A stretch of 40,801 bases of DNA from CAZYBC01 sp964645645 (GTDB lineage: Bacteria > Patescibacteriota > Microgenomatia > UBA1400 > PJMF01), in the NCBI GenBank assembly GCA_964645645.1, contig CAZYBC010000009.1, positions 1 through 40,801 of the forward strand, in the 5' to 3' direction. The first letter of the stretch is position 1; every line of letters starts with the position of its first letter. Positions 13,127-21,406 of this stretch are shown piece by piece. A program made the translations under genes and the position numbers. The notes under the pieces were generated by a model. The model was not told the DNA's origin, searched no databases, and saw only the letters and a list, made by a program, of their open reading frames with translations.

Positions 13127-15511
13127 ATGTCGTATCCGACATATCCAAATACTTATAAAACAGAAATCCAAGTGGCTGATAAAACTATCAGTATTGAAGT
13201 TGGTAAATTTAGTGAACAAGTAAGCTCTGCCGTTTTAGTTACTTGTGGAGAAACAATGGTTCATACCACAGTTGCTCTAGGCGGTAAAGTAAACTTAGGT
13301 TATTTTCCTCTTCAAGTAGAATACATGGAAAAGCTTTATGCTGGAGGAATTATTAAAGGTTCAAGATGGATCAAGCGTGAAGGTCGGCCTAGTGATGACT
13401 CAGTCTTAAAAGCGAGAGTCATTGATCGTACTATTCGCCCACTTTTTCCAGAAGGGATTACTAATCAAATTCAAGTCATCAATACAGTTTTTTCTTTTGA
13501 TGGTGAAAATGATCCAGACATGCTAGCGTTATTATCTACTGCTGTGGCTTTGGAAATTTCTGAAATTCCATTTATTGGTCCAGTAGCTGGCGTAAGGGTT
13601 GGTTATAGTAAAGAAACTCAAGAATTTACTATCAATCCTACTTTATCTGAACAAAAAATTTTAGATTTAGACTTAGTTGTGTCAGGTAATGCTGACTCAA
13701 TTATTATGGTGGAAGCTGGCGCTAATGAAATCAGTGAGCCAATTATGATTGATAGCATGATTAAAGCTCAAGAAGTTTTAGGTAATGTTTGTCAGCAAAT
13801 TGCTAAGATTAAAAAAGAAATTGGTAAAGAAAAACTCAATTTATTAGATGAAGCTGATCCAGTTATCACTGCTTTTAAAGAAGAATTAACTGCTTCTTTA
13901 GCTAAAAAATACCAAGCTCAAATTCATGACATGATTTGTAAAGAAGGTTTGTTACAACCTACTGGCTTGGATGATTTAGTTGCTGAAATTATGCAAGCTT
14001 GGACAGCTGAACACGCTGACCAAGAAGTTGAGCCAGCTCAACAGGTAACTGTTGGTTTGCTCAAAGAAATTTTCCACAGTTTAATGAAACAAGAAGGCCG
14101 CCGGATGATTATTGAGGATAAGGTTCGTCCAGATGGTCGTAAGCCAGATGAAGTTCGTCCAATTTGGTGTGAACTTGATATCTTCCCTCGTACTCATGGT
14201 AGTGCGATGTTTAAACGTGGTGCTACTCAGGCCTGTACCATTACCACTTTAGGTAGTCCAGCTAAAGGGCTTTATGTGGAAGACATGCAAGGTGAAGAAG
14301 TTCGCCATTATTTACATCACTACAATATGCCTCCTTTTGCCAGTGGTGAAGTAGGTCGTTTGGGTTCTCCAAAACGTCGTGAAGTTGGTCATGGTAGATT
14401 AGCGGAAAGAGCTTTATTACCGATGATCCCTTCTCAAGAAGAATTCCCTTATACCATTCACGTAGTGAGTGAAATTGTTAGCTCTAATGGTTCTACCTCA
14501 CAGGCTTCAATTTGTGGTTCTACTTTATCCTTAATGGCCGCTGGTGTGCCTATTAAAAAACCAGTTGCTGGAATTGCCATGGGCTTGATGAGTGATGGTA
14601 AAAATTATGTAGTTTTATCTGATATTCAAGGTTTAGAAGATCACGTAGGTGATATGGATTTTAAAGTAGCCGGTACCAAAGATGGCATTACCGCTATTCA
14701 GATGGATATTAAATTAACTGGTTTATCCAGAAAAATTTTAGAAGAAGCCCTTGAACAAGCTAAAGCTGGCAGAATGCACATTATGGGAAAGATGATGGAA
14801 GCTATTGATCAACCTCGTAGCAGTCTAAGTAAATTTGCGCCTAAGATTAAACAACTTACTATTCCAGCTGATAGAATCGGTGAATTAATTGGCCCCGGTG
14901 GTAAAAACATCAAAGCTTTAATTGAAGAAACCGGTACTCAAATTGACATTGAAGAAGATGAAGAAAACAAAGTGGGTGTAGTTAATATTAGTTGTGAAGA
15001 TCAAGCTAAGATTGATGCGGCTGCCGTCAGAATTGCTAACATGATGCACGAAGTTGTGGTTGGTGAAGAATTTGATGGCCAAGTAACCAGAATTGAAGAC
15101 TACGGTGCTTTTGTAGCCATCCCTGGTAACAAAGAAGGCTTAGTGCACGTTAGTGCCATGTCAGTAGATTACATCAGTGATCCTCGTACTTTAGTGAAAT
15201 TAGGTGATACCGTTCATGTGCGGGTGGCTGAAATCAAAGAAGATGGCAAGATTGGTTTGAGTATGCTTAGTGCCGAAGATGAAGCTAAACAAAAAGAACA
15301 ACGTCGCAGTAGCGGTGGCAGCAGACCAAGCGGTGGTAACCGTGGTGGTTCAAGCAGAAGCGGTGGTTTTAGAAGAGATGATCGCCGAGAAGGTGGTAGA
15401 AGTTTTAGTGATAGAAGACCAGGTGGCTTTGCCCGTCGTTCAGATAATCGAGGTCAATCAGATACTAGAGGCAAATTAAGTTTTAAGAGTTATTCTGAAT
15501 CTGATAACTAA
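13127..15511 (+). CDS. pnp: Polyribonucleotide nucleotidyltransferase (PNPase)
   Basis: Phosphate-dependent 3'-5' exoribonuclease. The 794-aa protein contains two RNase PH domains (the first opening VGKFSEQVSSAVLVTCGETMV; the second with RGATQACTITTLGS), separated by the alpha-helical domain. The KH domain (~581-612, IGELIGPGGKNIKALIEETG) and S1 domain (~644-714, GQVTRIEDYGAFVAIPGNKEG) follow. The last ~75 residues form an Arg/Gly/Ser-rich tail with RGG-like patches, longer than the usual end, probably an extra RNA-binding or assembly region. An AAAGGA site lies 6 nt before the ATG. The long structured leader suggests control at the RNA level. Confidence 0.97.
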   Translation: MSYPTYPNTYKTEIQVADKTISIEVGKFSEQVSSAVLVTCGETMVHTTVALGGKVNLGYFPLQVEYMEKLYAGGIIKGSRWIKREGRPSDDSVLKARVIDRTIRPLFPEGITNQIQVINTVFSFDGENDPDMLALLSTAVALEISEIPFIGPVAGVRVGYSKETQEFTINPTLSEQKILDLDLVVSGNADSIIMVEAGANEISEPIMIDSMIKAQEVLGNVCQQIAKIKKEIGKEKLNLLDEADPVITAFKEELTASLAKKYQAQIHDMICKEGLLQPTGLDDLVAEIMQAWTAEHADQEVEPAQQVTVGLLKEIFHSLMKQEGRRMIIEDKVRPDGRKPDEVRPIWCELDIFPRTHGSAMFKRGATQACTITTLGSPAKGLYVEDMQGEEVRHYLHHYNMPPFASGEVGRLGSPKRREVGHGRLAERALLPMIPSQEEFPYTIHVVSEIVSSNGSTSQASICGSTLSLMAAGVPIKKPVAGIAMGLMSDGKNYVVLSDIQGLEDHVGDMDFKVAGTKDGITAIQMDIKLTGLSRKILEEALEQAKAGRMHIMGKMMEAIDQPRSSLSKFAPKIKQLTIPADRIGELIGPGGKNIKALIEETGTQIDIEEDEENKVGVVNISCEDQAKIDAAAVRIANMMHEVVVGEEFDGQVTRIEDYGAFVAIPGNKEGLVHVSAMSVDYISDPRTLVKLGDTVHVRVAEIKEDGKIGLSMLSAEDEAKQKEQRRSSGGSRPSGGNRGGSSRSGGFRRDDRREGGRSFSDRRPGGFARRSDNRGQSDTRGKLSFKSYSESDN

Positions 15512-15522
15512 GCTTTTGAGTC

Positions 15523-15531
15523 TGCTATAAT
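15523..15531 (+). promoter_or_regulatory. Extended -10 promoter, leaderless type
   Basis: TG-C-TATAAT ends 6 nt before the ATG at 15538, just after the pnp stop (15511). Confidence 0.7.
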
Positions 15532-15537
15532 TAAAAA

Positions 15538-16314
15538 ATGGAAAATATTAATCTTGATCAATCTGTTATTAATACTTCAATTAATCAAGAAAATCAAAGA
15601 CCAAAGTCAACAAAAAAGATTTTGGTCTTTTTAGTTTTCGTATCATTAAGTTTAAACATCTTAATGTTATTAAATTTAAAATTAGGTTTTCTTAATAAGC
15701 TGTTTGTTTCTAAAAATCAAACTTTAGTAGAAAAGTCTACTAATGAGCAAATTCAACCCACATCATTTCAAGAAAAACGAGAGCCTGAACTTGACAATAT
15801 GACTTTATTTAATGGCATTAAGATTAACTATCCCCAAGATAAATATGAACTAATAAGACAGAAAATTTCAGAAAAACCATTAGGAGCTGAGAACACAGCT
15901 GAATTTTCAGAAGTTGCTTTTAAACTTAAAGAAGAAGCTAATCAAAATCCTGTTTTAGAAATTATTGATTTATCATCTCTCGATAAAGTGACTATCCAAG
16001 ATGTATTAAGTAAGTTAATTTTTGCTGGTGATGATGCCGAATCAAAGTTGAGAGCAGTGACAATTAGTGGTCAGCAATATCAGTTTACTGGAACTCTTTT
16101 CTATGAGGGTTTTCCAAAGGATGAAGAAGCAAAATGTTTTGCTGAAAATGGAGTTTATACTGATTCTTTAGTGACGGCTAATAAGTTAGCAATAATTGTA
16201 ACTTTAACTTATGATGCTGAATTTTGTTTGGGCGAGAAAAAAGTGGAAAATTTTAAATTAAGTGATGCTCAAATAGAAGAAATTTTAGAAATAGTTGAAT
16301 CTATCTCTTGGTAA
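15538..16314 (+). CDS. Single-pass membrane-anchored hypothetical protein
   Basis: A 258-aa protein with a polar cytoplasmic N-terminus (1-27, ending PKSTKK), one membrane helix (28-47, ILVFLVFVSLSLNILMLLNL) and an outer domain of about 200 residues. The outer part has a beta-rich look (FNGIKINYPQDKYELI; QYQFTGTLFYEGF) and two cysteines (in AKCFAENG and EFCLGEKK) that could form a disulfide. No family recognised. The topology is like that of the gene at 19648, so both may be surface-facing proteins. The start is fixed by the -10 box 6 nt upstream. Confidence 0.75.
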   Translation: MENINLDQSVINTSINQENQRPKSTKKILVFLVFVSLSLNILMLLNLKLGFLNKLFVSKNQTLVEKSTNEQIQPTSFQEKREPELDNMTLFNGIKINYPQDKYELIRQKISEKPLGAENTAEFSEVAFKLKEEANQNPVLEIIDLSSLDKVTIQDVLSKLIFAGDDAESKLRAVTISGQQYQFTGTLFYEGFPKDEEAKCFAENGVYTDSLVTANKLAIIVTLTYDAEFCLGEKKVENFKLSDAQIEEILEIVESISW

Positions 16315-16365
16315 TTGTTGTAATAATAAGCCACAAGACTAATTCCCTTATCTAAAACTCTAGTT

Positions 16366-16371
16366 TATACT
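16366..16371 (+). promoter_or_regulatory. -10 box, near-leaderless type
   Basis: TATACT ends 9 nt before the ATG at 16381, implying a leader of 0-3 nt. No TG extension or clear -35 is seen. Confidence 0.5.
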
Positions 16372-16380
16372 AATTATTAT

Positions 16381-17253
16381 ATGAAATTGGCTGCCCTAAA
16401 AAATGATCATCAAGCTATTGCCTTGTTAGCTTTAGATAACGCTTTGCATCTAGCTAAACTGTTACAGCTAGATTTAAGTTTAGAGAACAATGAGTTACTG
16501 CTTAAACAGCTTCATCAACAATTAATGAATAGTTTAGCTACCAGTGTTTCTGGAGTTGTGTTAGATCCAGTTTACACTTTAGATTTACTAAGCCAAAAAA
16601 ATAAAAAAACCGGTGTAGTGTTGCGCTTGAACACTTTAGCCGATCAAGTTGATCCGTTGGCTATGCCTAAGTTGGTTCCAAATTGGGGTGCCGAAGACGT
16701 GCGCAATAATTATGCTTTAGCTAAGTTAGAACTTTTTTATCATCCCAGTGAAGCCAGAGCTTTAGAAAAAAAACAATTAGTAGCAGAAATTTATGATTAT
16801 TGTCAGCTATTAAAAATTGATTTTGTCTTAGATCTTAAAATTTTTTCTTTTGCTAATGAACAAGCTGATGCTAATAATTTTACCCAAATTCAGCAACAGG
16901 CTGTAGAAGAATTTCGGTCCAGCTGTGATTTACTGGCTTTGCAGTATCCCTTGGAAGCGTTGTCGGCAGCGACGATTACTGCTTCCTTAGATATTCCTTG
17001 GATTGTTAATCTTTCTGCCGAAGATTATCAAACTAATAAACAAAATTTACGAGTTTGTTTGGAAAATGGTGCAGTAGGCTTTGTGGCTAGTGAAGTGTTA
17101 TACCAGGGTATTGAAAATGAACGAAATCAGCAAGATCAAAGTCTTGATTTAAATCATCTTTTTTTCTATATTCAAACTAATGTGCGAGATCGTTTTTTAG
17201 AACTTCTGCGCATTACTAACGAAGAAGTAATGGCAAAAAATTCGTCTGTTTAA
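16381..17253 (+). CDS. LacD/DeoC-fold aldolase-like protein, probably altered active site
   Basis: A 290-aa protein resembling tagatose-1,6-bisphosphate aldolases (LacD): GVVLDPVYTLDLL, then PNWGAEDVRNNYALAKLELFYHP (K115), then IDFVLDLKIFSF, then SCDLLALQYPLEAL. In LacD the last segment reads DVLKVEVP and carries the Schiff-base lysine; here that position is Ala186 and the glutamate two residues on is Gln188. So the fold assignment is reasonable but aldolase activity is doubtful. It could be a pseudo-enzyme or use another reaction. The neighbours give no sugar-pathway context. Confidence 0.55.
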   Translation: MKLAALKNDHQAIALLALDNALHLAKLLQLDLSLENNELLLKQLHQQLMNSLATSVSGVVLDPVYTLDLLSQKNKKTGVVLRLNTLADQVDPLAMPKLVPNWGAEDVRNNYALAKLELFYHPSEARALEKKQLVAEIYDYCQLLKIDFVLDLKIFSFANEQADANNFTQIQQQAVEEFRSSCDLLALQYPLEALSAATITASLDIPWIVNLSAEDYQTNKQNLRVCLENGAVGFVASEVLYQGIENERNQQDQSLDLNHLFFYIQTNVRDRFLELLRITNEEVMAKNSSV

Positions 17254-17287
17254 AATTGCGGCAGGGGCCGATTAGAAAAAACTTACT

Positions 17288-17872
17288 ATGCGTCAAGTAA
17301 TTTTAGATGTAGAAACCAAAAAAACTTTTGAAGAAGTCGGCGGTTATTTTCCTGATCGTTTGGGTATCTCTTTTGTGGGGGTGTGTGTGCGAGATAATTT
17401 CGCTACTGAAGGGGAAATGCTTGGGTTTTTTGAAAATGATTTAGCTAAATTGTTTCCTATTATCGAGCAAGCTGATGTGGTTATTGGTTATAATGTTGAT
17501 GCCTTTGATATGCCCACTTTTACTAATTATTACACCGGTGATATTAGTAAGATTCCTACTTTAGATTTAATGTTAAAAATCGAAAAAAATTTTGGTCACA
17601 GAATTGGTTTGGATGCGGTGGCGCACGAAACTCTAGGCATTGGTAAGTCTGGTAATGGTTTAGATGCCATCAAATATTACAATTCTGGGCAACTAGATAA
17701 ATTACGTGATTATTGTTTGCAGGACGTTAAAGTGACTAGAGATATTTATGATTTTGGTTTAAAGAGAGGTTTAGTAAAATTTAGAAATAAATGGAATCGT
17801 TTAATTGAGTGTCCAGTGGATTTTAGTTTTGTACCCAAAAAAGATGCAGGGGTGCAAATGGCTTTGATTTAA
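17288..17872 (+). CDS. DEDDy 3'-5' exonuclease-like (ribonuclease H fold)
   Basis: A 194-aa stand-alone exonuclease domain. The four acidic motif positions are visible: D7-x-E9 in LDVET, N69/D71/D74 in IGYNVDAFDMPTF, and Y142-x3-D146 in DYCLQDVKVT, the DEDDy pattern. It is like the exonuclease domains linked to DNA polymerase B or to predicted helicases, but it occurs here without a partner domain. The substrate (DNA or RNA) cannot be told. No clear ribosome binding site. Its last codon and stop lie inside the left arm of a perfect palindrome (17866-17930). Confidence 0.8.
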   Translation: MRQVILDVETKKTFEEVGGYFPDRLGISFVGVCVRDNFATEGEMLGFFENDLAKLFPIIEQADVVIGYNVDAFDMPTFTNYYTGDISKIPTLDLMLKIEKNFGHRIGLDAVAHETLGIGKSGNGLDAIKYYNSGQLDKLRDYCLQDVKVTRDIYDFGLKRGLVKFRNKWNRLIECPVDFSFVPKKDAGVQMALI

Positions 17873-17930
17873 ACATACATGTTACAAACGCACCGCGGGC
17901 GGAATGGTTTGTAACATGTATGTTTAAATC
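17866..17930. repeat. Perfect 24-bp palindrome at the exonuclease stop codon
   Basis: The left arm 17866-17889 starts inside the last codons and contains the TAA stop; the right arm 17907-17930 is its exact reverse complement. The 17-nt loop GCACCGCGGGCGGAATG is the GC-rich core found again at 17954 and 18016. There is no T-run, so it is not a standard terminator. Confidence 0.85.
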
Positions 17931-17953
17931 TCAATTATTGTTTATAGAAAATA

Positions 17954-17970
17954 CACCGCGGGCGGAATGG
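17954..17970 (+). repeat. GC-rich core repeat, copy 2
   Basis: CACCGCGGGCGGAATGG, identical to copy 1, starts 63 bp after it. The flanks still show a decayed inverted repeat (TTATT..GTTT..AGAA..ATA). Confidence 0.75.
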
Positions 17971-18015
17971 TTTGAAATGCCTATTCTCAAAACGTAATAA
18001 GTTTATAGGCAAACG

Positions 18016-18031
18016 CACCGCGGGCGGAATG
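18016..18031 (+). repeat. GC-rich core repeat, copy 3
   Basis: CACCGCGGGCGGAATG starts 62 bp after copy 2. The following TTTGAAATGCCT is shared with copy 2. Confidence 0.75.
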
Positions 18032-18042
18032 ATTTGAAATGC

Positions 18043-18131
18043 CTCTTCTAATTTTTTCTAATCATTTCAATTTATTTTTTTACTATTTATATCTGGCGAC
18101 TTAGATCTCTTCTAATCTCTTCTAATTTTTT
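18043..18131. repeat. Direct repeats flanking the end of the reverse-strand gene
   Basis: CTCTTCTAATTTTTT occurs at 18043-18057 and exactly again at 18117-18131, with further TCTTCTAAT copies between. The second copy overlaps the stop codon of the reverse-strand gene. It could be a target-site duplication or simple slippage. The rest of the gap is AT-rich with nothing else seen. Confidence 0.5.
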
Positions 18132-19560
18132 AATATTCCGGTTCATAGTATGAATTGCTAGAAGATCCTTGTAATTTAATGAGTCCCATTTTTACCATTT
18201 GTTTCAAATCATTATTTATAGTAGCTCTTGATACATCAGAAAAAATTTCATGAGCTACGCTAGCTGTAAGGTGATTTTTGCTTTGTAAAATATTCCAAAA
18301 ATTTAGTTGCCTATGATTTAAACCAAGATAATCAGATCCTAGAAGGGTAACTTTAAATGAATTTGCTGAATTTTTAAACAGAGGTTCTACTAATCCCCAT
18401 TTTTTCATTTCAGAATAAATTAAATCTATTCCTCTTCCAAATTCTTCCACATAATTTAAATCTCTCATTACTCTGGAAATAACTTCATTTCTACTAAATT
18501 GTGAAATTTTTATATTTTCTACGGTTACTCCGGGTGGTAAGGTACCTGGATTGCTAATTTCAATCCTATCTTTAAAAATAGTAATTTGTACGTAGGTACC
18601 AGTATTGGAATAATCTCTATGGATTAAAGCATTAACGACAATTTCTCTAAGCGCTAACTCAGGGTATTCATAACGTTCAATTCTTCTAGATTTAACTATT
18701 TTTGCCTCAGTTTTTATTGATTTTAAAATGAATGATAATGAATCATCGACTTGCTCATCTAAGTTTCCAATAATATCTTTTTTATTAATAATTTCTGATG
18801 ATGGAGATTTACCTGAATAATTTATACAACGTACTAAATACCTAGAAAAACTCAATGTGTCTTGAGGTATTTGTTTTGAAAAAATAAGATATCCAGCTAA
18901 AGTAGAAAAATATTCATTATTGTCTTTAGTTAAGATGCCAATATTTAACAGTGTTTGTTTAATATTAAGATCGTTAGAATATTTTCTTCCTCTTTTTTTT
19001 GCACTTTCGTTTAAAAAAAGTTTAATTTTAGCTTTATTTAAATCTTCAAAAGATAAATCAGACAATAAAGTTTTATCAAAATTATAGGCAGGAGAATATC
19101 TTAAAAAGGATCTGAGTTCTTCTTCTGTTATTTGTTGGTTTATATTTCCAACTCTGATATAAGCACCTTTGTCCATTCCTAAATTTTTTTTGTAACAAGG
19201 CTTATTCTCTTTTTCAGTTTCTTGTATTTTTAATACTAATAGATTTTTACCTCTGATATTAACTACATCCAAGTTATATTGAGAATTGTTTTGAATAGAG
19301 TGTTCCATTAATGAGACAATTTTTTCTTGCAATGTTTGAAGATCTAACCCCCCAACTGGAATTAATTTTCTTGAAGGTGGGTTTTCTTCTTTAACACCTA
19401 AAACAATAATCCCTCCGTTTGGGCTGTTTGAAAATGCAGTTATTGGTTTCCATAAATCACTAGGTATTCCAGACCTAGCATCTTTAAATTCAATATAATT
19501 TGTTTCAGTTTTATTATCTAAGGCTTCTTCTATTTGTTTAATTATTTTAGTTTTATTCAT
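18130..19560 (-). CDS. AlbA_2/Schlafen-type ATP-binding regulator or defence protein
   Basis: A 476-aa protein. The N-terminal AlbA_2 (Schlafen AAA_4-like) domain (~15-135) has YIEFKDARSG (E24, K26) and SPNGGIIVLGVKE. The central part has an ATPase-like domain (~290-400) with LREIVVNALIHRDYS, DRIEISNPGTLPPG and EFGRGIDLIYSEM. A C-terminal winged helix (~415-470, SRATINNDLKQMVKMGLI) ends it. Members are annotated as transcriptional regulators, RecG-like proteins or anti-phage factors; which applies here is open. It is one of two reverse-strand genes, lies beside the repeat array, and has its own leaderless promoter. Confidence 0.8.
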   Translation of the reverse strand: MNKTKIIKQIEEALDNKTETNYIEFKDARSGIPSDLWKPITAFSNSPNGGIIVLGVKEENPPSRKLIPVGGLDLQTLQEKIVSLMEHSIQNNSQYNLDVVNIRGKNLLVLKIQETEKENKPCYKKNLGMDKGAYIRVGNINQQITEEELRSFLRYSPAYNFDKTLLSDLSFEDLNKAKIKLFLNESAKKRGRKYSNDLNIKQTLLNIGILTKDNNEYFSTLAGYLIFSKQIPQDTLSFSRYLVRCINYSGKSPSSEIINKKDIIGNLDEQVDDSLSFILKSIKTEAKIVKSRRIERYEYPELALREIVVNALIHRDYSNTGTYVQITIFKDRIEISNPGTLPPGVTVENIKISQFSRNEVISRVMRDLNYVEEFGRGIDLIYSEMKKWGLVEPLFKNSANSFKVTLLGSDYLGLNHRQLNFWNILQSKNHLTASVAHEIFSDVSRATINNDLKQMVKMGLIKLQGSSSNSYYEPEY

Positions 19561-19566
19561 AATTAG

Positions 19567-19575
19567 ATTCTATCA
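19567..19575 (-). promoter_or_regulatory. Reverse-strand extended -10 promoter, leaderless type
   Basis: On the minus strand TG-A-TAGAAT ends 6 nt before the ATG (19560-19558). It is back to back with the promoter at 19632. Confidence 0.65.
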
Positions 19576-19631
19576 ATGAAACTGACAAATACATTACTTA
19601 TTAAACTAGAAATAAACCATCATTTTTTTAA

Positions 19632-19640
19632 TGCTAAAAT
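19632..19640 (+). promoter_or_regulatory. Extended -10 promoter, leaderless type
   Basis: TG-C-TAAAAT ends 7 nt before the ATG at 19648. Confidence 0.65.
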
Positions 19641-19647
19641 ATAAACT

Positions 19648-20832
19648 ATGGCAAATTTTAATCCAGTTAATCAATTAGAAAATAATTTAGACAAGCAAGA
19701 TTTATCTTCATCAGAAACAGATTTTTTTTCACCAGCTGAGAATATCAATCCAGCACTTAAAAAGCCAATTTTCAAACAAAAAATTTTTAGAATTTTTTTG
19801 CTAGTTTTGGTTTTATCTTTAGCAGGTATAAGTAGCTTTTTACTTTATAACAAATTTTTTACTAAATCAGCAGCTCCAGCTATTAATAAAATTCCAACTG
19901 AATCAGAAACAACTACAGCCACTACTAAGCCAACTATAGAAGTTCAACCCACCTATCATAAAGCACAATGGCTATTAAAGAAAAAAACTGATGCTGGTTT
20001 AGAGACAGTTATTGCTTTGCCAGCAATTGAAAATCAGATTGTTATATGGCAAGATTGGTTAATTTATGGTTCTGGGGATTATACAGACAATGTTCAAATT
20101 TTAGCTTATAACCTTAAAACTGGTGAAGAATATTCCATTTATGAGGAGGCTTTACGAAATGATTTTAAGAGTAACAGTAAGTACGTTAGTGCTATTGAAG
20201 TTTTTAATGACCAACTTTTTTTTAGTATTGAAGGATATATGACAGAGGGTGGCACTTTTTGGATGCCTTTAACTAATTTTGGTCAAGTAACTAAAGTTGA
20301 AGGGGGCTCTGGTCATATTACTTATTGGAGAAATAAGTATTGGCTGATAAATGGTATGGGCGATGCTTGTTTTTCTGGAAGAAGTTCTGCTTTATTTAAT
20401 TTAACTACAAAAAAAGTGACCCAAATTGCTGACTCAGTTACGGGTTGTGTTGAAGGTGAAGAAACTATTGATATTGATAAAAGAGATAGGATGATTATGG
20501 CCTTCCATGATGCTGATGTTAACGATGAAGAATTTAGAAATGGTATGTATAAATACATTTTTGCTATTCCTCTTGATAACCCTAGTCAAAAAGAAGGGGT
20601 AATTGCTAAGCAAGATATGCCAGATGGCATAAGAAGCATTAGATATTTGGCTGAAACTGACCAATTATTATTAGTTGGCAGTGAAAAGTATGTTTTTGAT
20701 TTTGCTTCTCAAACTTTAACTAAAACTGATTTACCGGTTCCGACTCCAACTCCACAACAAGAAGAAAAAAGATTTCAAGATAAAATTAAGGAGATTCAAT
20801 TACCTGATGGTTATGAATGGGTGAAAGAATAA
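19648..20832 (+). CDS. Single-pass membrane-anchored hypothetical protein
   Basis: A 394-aa protein with a polar N-terminal tail (1-45), one membrane helix (~48-68, RIFLLVLVLSLAGISSFLLY), a Thr/Pro-rich stalk (SETTTATTKPTIEVQPT) and a large outer domain. The outer domain reads like repeated beta blades (IVIWQDWLIYGSG; VFNDQLFFSIEG; YRNKYWLINGMG-like segments), which suggests a beta-propeller, but no family is recognised. A cysteine pair (DACFSG ... TGCVEG) may form a disulfide. A Nudix gene starts 6 nt downstream, so read-through into the next operon is possible. Confidence 0.75.
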   Translation: MANFNPVNQLENNLDKQDLSSSETDFFSPAENINPALKKPIFKQKIFRIFLLVLVLSLAGISSFLLYNKFFTKSAAPAINKIPTESETTTATTKPTIEVQPTYHKAQWLLKKKTDAGLETVIALPAIENQIVIWQDWLIYGSGDYTDNVQILAYNLKTGEEYSIYEEALRNDFKSNSKYVSAIEVFNDQLFFSIEGYMTEGGTFWMPLTNFGQVTKVEGGSGHITYWRNKYWLINGMGDACFSGRSSALFNLTTKKVTQIADSVTGCVEGEETIDIDKRDRMIMAFHDADVNDEEFRNGMYKYIFAIPLDNPSQKEGVIAKQDMPDGIRSIRYLAETDQLLLVGSEKYVFDFASQTLTKTDLPVPTPTPQQEEKRFQDKIKEIQLPDGYEWVKE

Positions 20833-20838
20833 CCACCT

Positions 20839-21405
20839 ATGTCCAATCTTTTGTCTCTTCCTGCTAAAAGATGTCTTACTGCGAGTGGTCTTTTAATTCA
20901 TCAAAATAAAGTTTTACTGATTAAGCATAAAAAACTTAAATTTTGGATGGCGCCAGGCGGCCATCTTGAACCAAATGAATTGCCTCATCAAGCCGCAGAG
21001 CGGGAGTTTTGGGAAGAAACCGGCATCAAGGTTAAGGCTATTGACCCTTTTGTTTCGCCAGAATTGGTAAATTCAGAGTACATTCCCAATCCTTTAAAAA
21101 CTAATTTGCATTGGGTAAGCCAGGAAAATTATCAAAATCGTTTAAAAAGCTCTAATCCTGACCAACGTGTCAAAACTCAACTTTGGCCTAAAGGTTGTGA
21201 ACAGCATTGTGGTTTTGCTTATTTAGTTAAAGAGCTTAGTGATTTAACTTATAAACAAAATGTAGAAGAAACTGATGGCATCGCTTGGTTTAGCGAAGCA
21301 GATTTGTCTTCCTTAGAAACCATTGATGAGGTAAGATATGAGATACAACTAGCTTTTAGCTTGTTGGCTCATGCCAAAGAGCTCAATAAACTTTTAAGGA
21401 CTTAA
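20839..21405 (+). CDS. Nudix hydrolase
   Basis: A 188-aa Nudix protein with a complete box G-x5-E-x7-REUxEExGU: G41, E47, R55, E56, E59, E60, G62 in GGHLEPNELPHQAAE then REFWEETGI. Such enzymes cleave nucleoside diphosphate-X compounds; the substrate is not readable. A conserved pair of His and Cys (GCEQHCGFAYLV) lies in the insert before the last strand. First gene of a tight run (gaps of 1, 3, -56 and 4 nt) with another Nudix, SufC, SufB and a YjjX-type NTPase. Confidence 0.9.
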   Translation: MSNLLSLPAKRCLTASGLLIHQNKVLLIKHKKLKFWMAPGGHLEPNELPHQAAEREFWEETGIKVKAIDPFVSPELVNSEYIPNPLKTNLHWVSQENYQNRLKSSNPDQRVKTQLWPKGCEQHCGFAYLVKELSDLTYKQNVEETDGIAWFSEADLSSLETIDEVRYEIQLAFSLLAHAKELNKLLRT

Positions 21406-21406
21406 G

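Noticed and set aside
17866..17930. Palindrome as a normal intrinsic terminator
   Set aside because: The stem is AT-rich, very long and not followed by a T-run; its loop is a repeated core.
17890..18031. CRISPR array (three near-identical units with 62-63 bp period)
   Set aside because: Only three copies, the shared core is 16-17 bp, the intervening sequence is partly shared and partly forms inverted repeats with the core in the middle, and there are no cas genes in the window.
18130..19560. RecG helicase
   Set aside because: No helicase motifs (Walker A, DEAH-like box) are present; only the AlbA_2 domain often mis-annotated as RecG-like.
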